Origin: Sphingosinicella microcystinivorans
GTDB taxonomy: Bacteria; Pseudomonadota; Alphaproteobacteria; Sphingomonadales; Sphingomonadaceae
Assembly (NCBI RefSeq): GCF_003634215.1
Contig: NZ_RBWX01000007.1
Span: forward strand, 978,945 to 1,042,944
Length of the DNA stretch: 64,000 nt
Direction: 5' to 3'
Part shown: positions 62,654 through 64,000 of the stretch, one piece after another
How the letters are laid out: the number at the start of each line of letters is the position of its first letter
Position numbering within the stretch: the stretch's first letter is position 1
Program-made: the position numbers and the translations under genes
Notes under the pieces: model-generated
What the model saw: only the letters and a program-made list of their open reading frames with translations
The model's database searches: none
What the model was told of the DNA's origin: nothing

Positions 62654-64000
62654 CTACGAGATCGCCTTCGTACGGCGCCGACGGCGCATCGCGACGACCC
62701 CGGCCAGGCCGAGACCGAATAGCCCCATAACGGCGGGCTCGCTCACGACATTGAGCGCATAGATGGCGAGGTTGCCCGTCTCCTCGTCGGCGACGGCGAG
62801 GAACGACTTGCCGTCACGCGTGAAAAAGCTGAGCCCTTCGGGGCGTCCGAGCAGGTCGGAAACAATCGCGCCCAGATATTTCGGTGCAACACCGAGGCCG
62901 AAGTCGGTGATGTCGAACGCCAGAACCGAGCCGAGGCTGCTGCCGTTCGACCGTTCGAGGCCGAGGAACAGCACCATGCGGCCATCAACGATGCCGATCT
63001 CGACCCCTTCGGGCTCCGGTCCCTTGTTGTCGCTGCGGCCGTCATCGAAGGCGTCTGGGAAACGCGCGGCCATGATCTGCTCGATCACGTCGCCGCTGTC
63101 GAACACGCGGTTGCCGTTCTCGTCGAGGATCGAGAAGCTCCGGCCGCCAAAGGTGAAAAGCTCACCGTCTGCCGGACCTTCCGCACCAAGCGTGTTCGTG
63201 ACGTTGAGCCGGTTAAAGATGCCGTAGTCGCCGAGCGTGCCGGCGCGTACTTCCTCGACGAGGCCATCCCATTCGCGGGCGTCACCTTCGTTGGCGGTCA
63301 CGAAATAGGTCTTGCCGTTTGAGGTGAAGCTCTTGATCGCGTCCGGCATGTACATGCCGTAAACGCCTGCACGGCTCTGCAGATTACCCTTGATGCCGTC
63401 CTTGTCCGACGGGTCCAATCGGTTGGCGCCGGGCGCGTAGCTCTTGAAGCCGAGCGGGATGATGTCGGTGACGACGGGGCCGTCCGGCCCGTCGAGATCC
63501 ACGACAGCGATGGCGTTATTTTCCTGAAGCGTCACGAACGCGCTTTTGCCGTCGGGCGAAAAGGCGGTGTATTCGGGCTCGAGGTCCTGCGCGACCGATG
63601 CGCCCGGCCCAAAGATGCGCACGCCCTTGGCCTGAAGCTCCGACTTGCTGGCGTTGAACGCGCCGAAACCTGCGGTTTTCACCATTCCGGCGGTAAGGTC
63701 GATGTAGCTGATCGACCCTTCGGGATCGACGCTGTCAGGTTTTCCGTAGCTCGAAGGCTCGCCTTCGTTTGCCACGAGAAGCCGCGTGCCGTCCGCCGAG
63801 AAGCTGACCTGATCGGGAAGCGCGCCCACAGTGTACGACTGCGGCGCAGCAGCGAGGTTCGCGAGATCGTATACGAGGACGCGGCCCGGATCGGTCTTGT
63901 TCGCAGCCTGGATCGCGACCGCGACCTTGCCGCCGCCTACTGCGACGCTGTTCGCAGAGCCGCCTGCAAAATAGCTGTGCGTGTCGAGTGTACCGATCTC
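62654..64000 (-). CDS. Choice-of-anchor I/PEP-CTERM-like surface protein (partial, 5' end outside window)
   Basis: Partial protein of at least 448 aa, open to the window edge; the reading frame continues past the internal GTG at 63829 with GGSANSVAVGGGKVAVAIQA, so no start is inside. Repeats of a beta-propeller type occur (LLVANEGEPSSYG; FVTLQENNAIAVVDLDG; YFVTANEGDAREW). This is the choice-of-anchor I group. The C-terminus has a sorting signal: SEPAVMGLFGLGLAGVVAMR followed by Arg residues, matching the PEP-CTERM plan recognised by exosortase. It is therefore a secreted, probably cell-surface or matrix protein. Confidence 0.88.
   Translation of the reverse strand, partial: EIGTLDTHSYFAGGSANSVAVGGGKVAVAIQAANKTDPGRVLVYDLANLAAAPQSYTVGALPDQVSFSADGTRLLVANEGEPSSYGKPDSVDPEGSISYIDLTAGMVKTAGFGAFNASKSELQAKGVRIFGPGASVAQDLEPEYTAFSPDGKSAFVTLQENNAIAVVDLDGPDGPVVTDIIPLGFKSYAPGANRLDPSDKDGIKGNLQSRAGVYGMYMPDAIKSFTSNGKTYFVTANEGDAREWDGLVEEVRAGTLGDYGIFNRLNVTNTLGAEGPADGELFTFGGRSFSILDENGNRVFDSGDVIEQIMAARFPDAFDDGRSDNKGPEPEGVEIGIVDGRMVLFLGLERSNGSSLGSVLAFDITDFGLGVAPKYLGAIVSDLLGRPEGLSFFTRDGKSFLAVADEETGNLAIYALNVVSEPAVMGLFGLGLAGVVAMRRRRRTKAIS

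Overview
The base composition (visibly GC-rich, roughly two thirds), the six TonB-dependent receptors (TBDTs) in 64 kb, the many signal-peptide-bearing or Tat-type peptidases and amidohydrolases, and a PEP-CTERM-like protein point to an alphaproteobacterium of the Sphingomonadales. This is inferred from gene content; no rRNA or tRNA gene is present to confirm it. The window is a string of outer-membrane-receptor plus hydrolase loci, each with its own regulator, apparently for scavenging peptides, modified amino acids and small carboxylic acids.

Layout. 1-11 kb: a GntR-regulated catabolic block (acyl-CoA dehydrogenase, S9 peptidase, amidohydrolase, SDR, GntR/FCD regulator, BKACE/DUF849 enzyme, Gfo/Idh oxidoreductase, TBDT). 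A 13-bp palindrome-like word, TGATCTTTGATCA, occurs at four promoters here (one copy with a single mismatch) and defines a probable local regulon. 11-22 kb: APC permease and POT peptide transporter (convergent, overlapping by 95 bp), AraC regulator, a gamma-glutamyltransferase-like Ntn enzyme with Ser-Cys at the Thr-Thr nucleophile site, TBDT, a sphingosine-phosphate-lyase-like PLP enzyme, an NTF2-fold protein and an esterase. 22-28 kb: a TetR-controlled locus (serine hydrolase with membrane tail, MaoC hydratase, TBDT) with five copies of a 14-bp TetR-type box. 28-40 kb: MOSC-flavin-ferredoxin fusion, amidohydrolase, MFS exporter, MalT-like LuxR regulator, TBDT, hydantoinase A-like protein and DUF917 partner.

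40-55 kb: the peptide core. It holds a TBDT divergent from an M14 carboxypeptidase, then M20-like and M19-like proteins that lack several canonical metal ligands, then a TBDT divergent from the most striking gene of the window: one exported polypeptide joining a cyanophycinase (S51) domain to an isoaspartyl peptidase/asparaginase domain. That pair would take cyanophycin-like polymer through beta-Asp-Arg dipeptide to free Asp and Arg. The divergent promoter between receptor and fusion enzyme holds a 35-bp interrupted palindrome. A further amidohydrolase follows.

55.2-57.2 kb is a lower-GC accessory island: a decayed M19 dipeptidase remnant with an internal deletion at its left edge, a SinR-like/DUF2188 small-gene pair, and an XRE regulator overlapping an ImmA/IrrE metallopeptidase. 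57.4-64 kb returns to chromosomal-type genes: cytochrome P450, Lrp/AsnC regulator, an ACT-like protein, a TetR-NTF2 operon with an operator filling the promoter spacer, a stand-alone Lrp effector (RAM) domain coupled to an APC permease, and a truncated choice-of-anchor PEP-CTERM protein running off the end.
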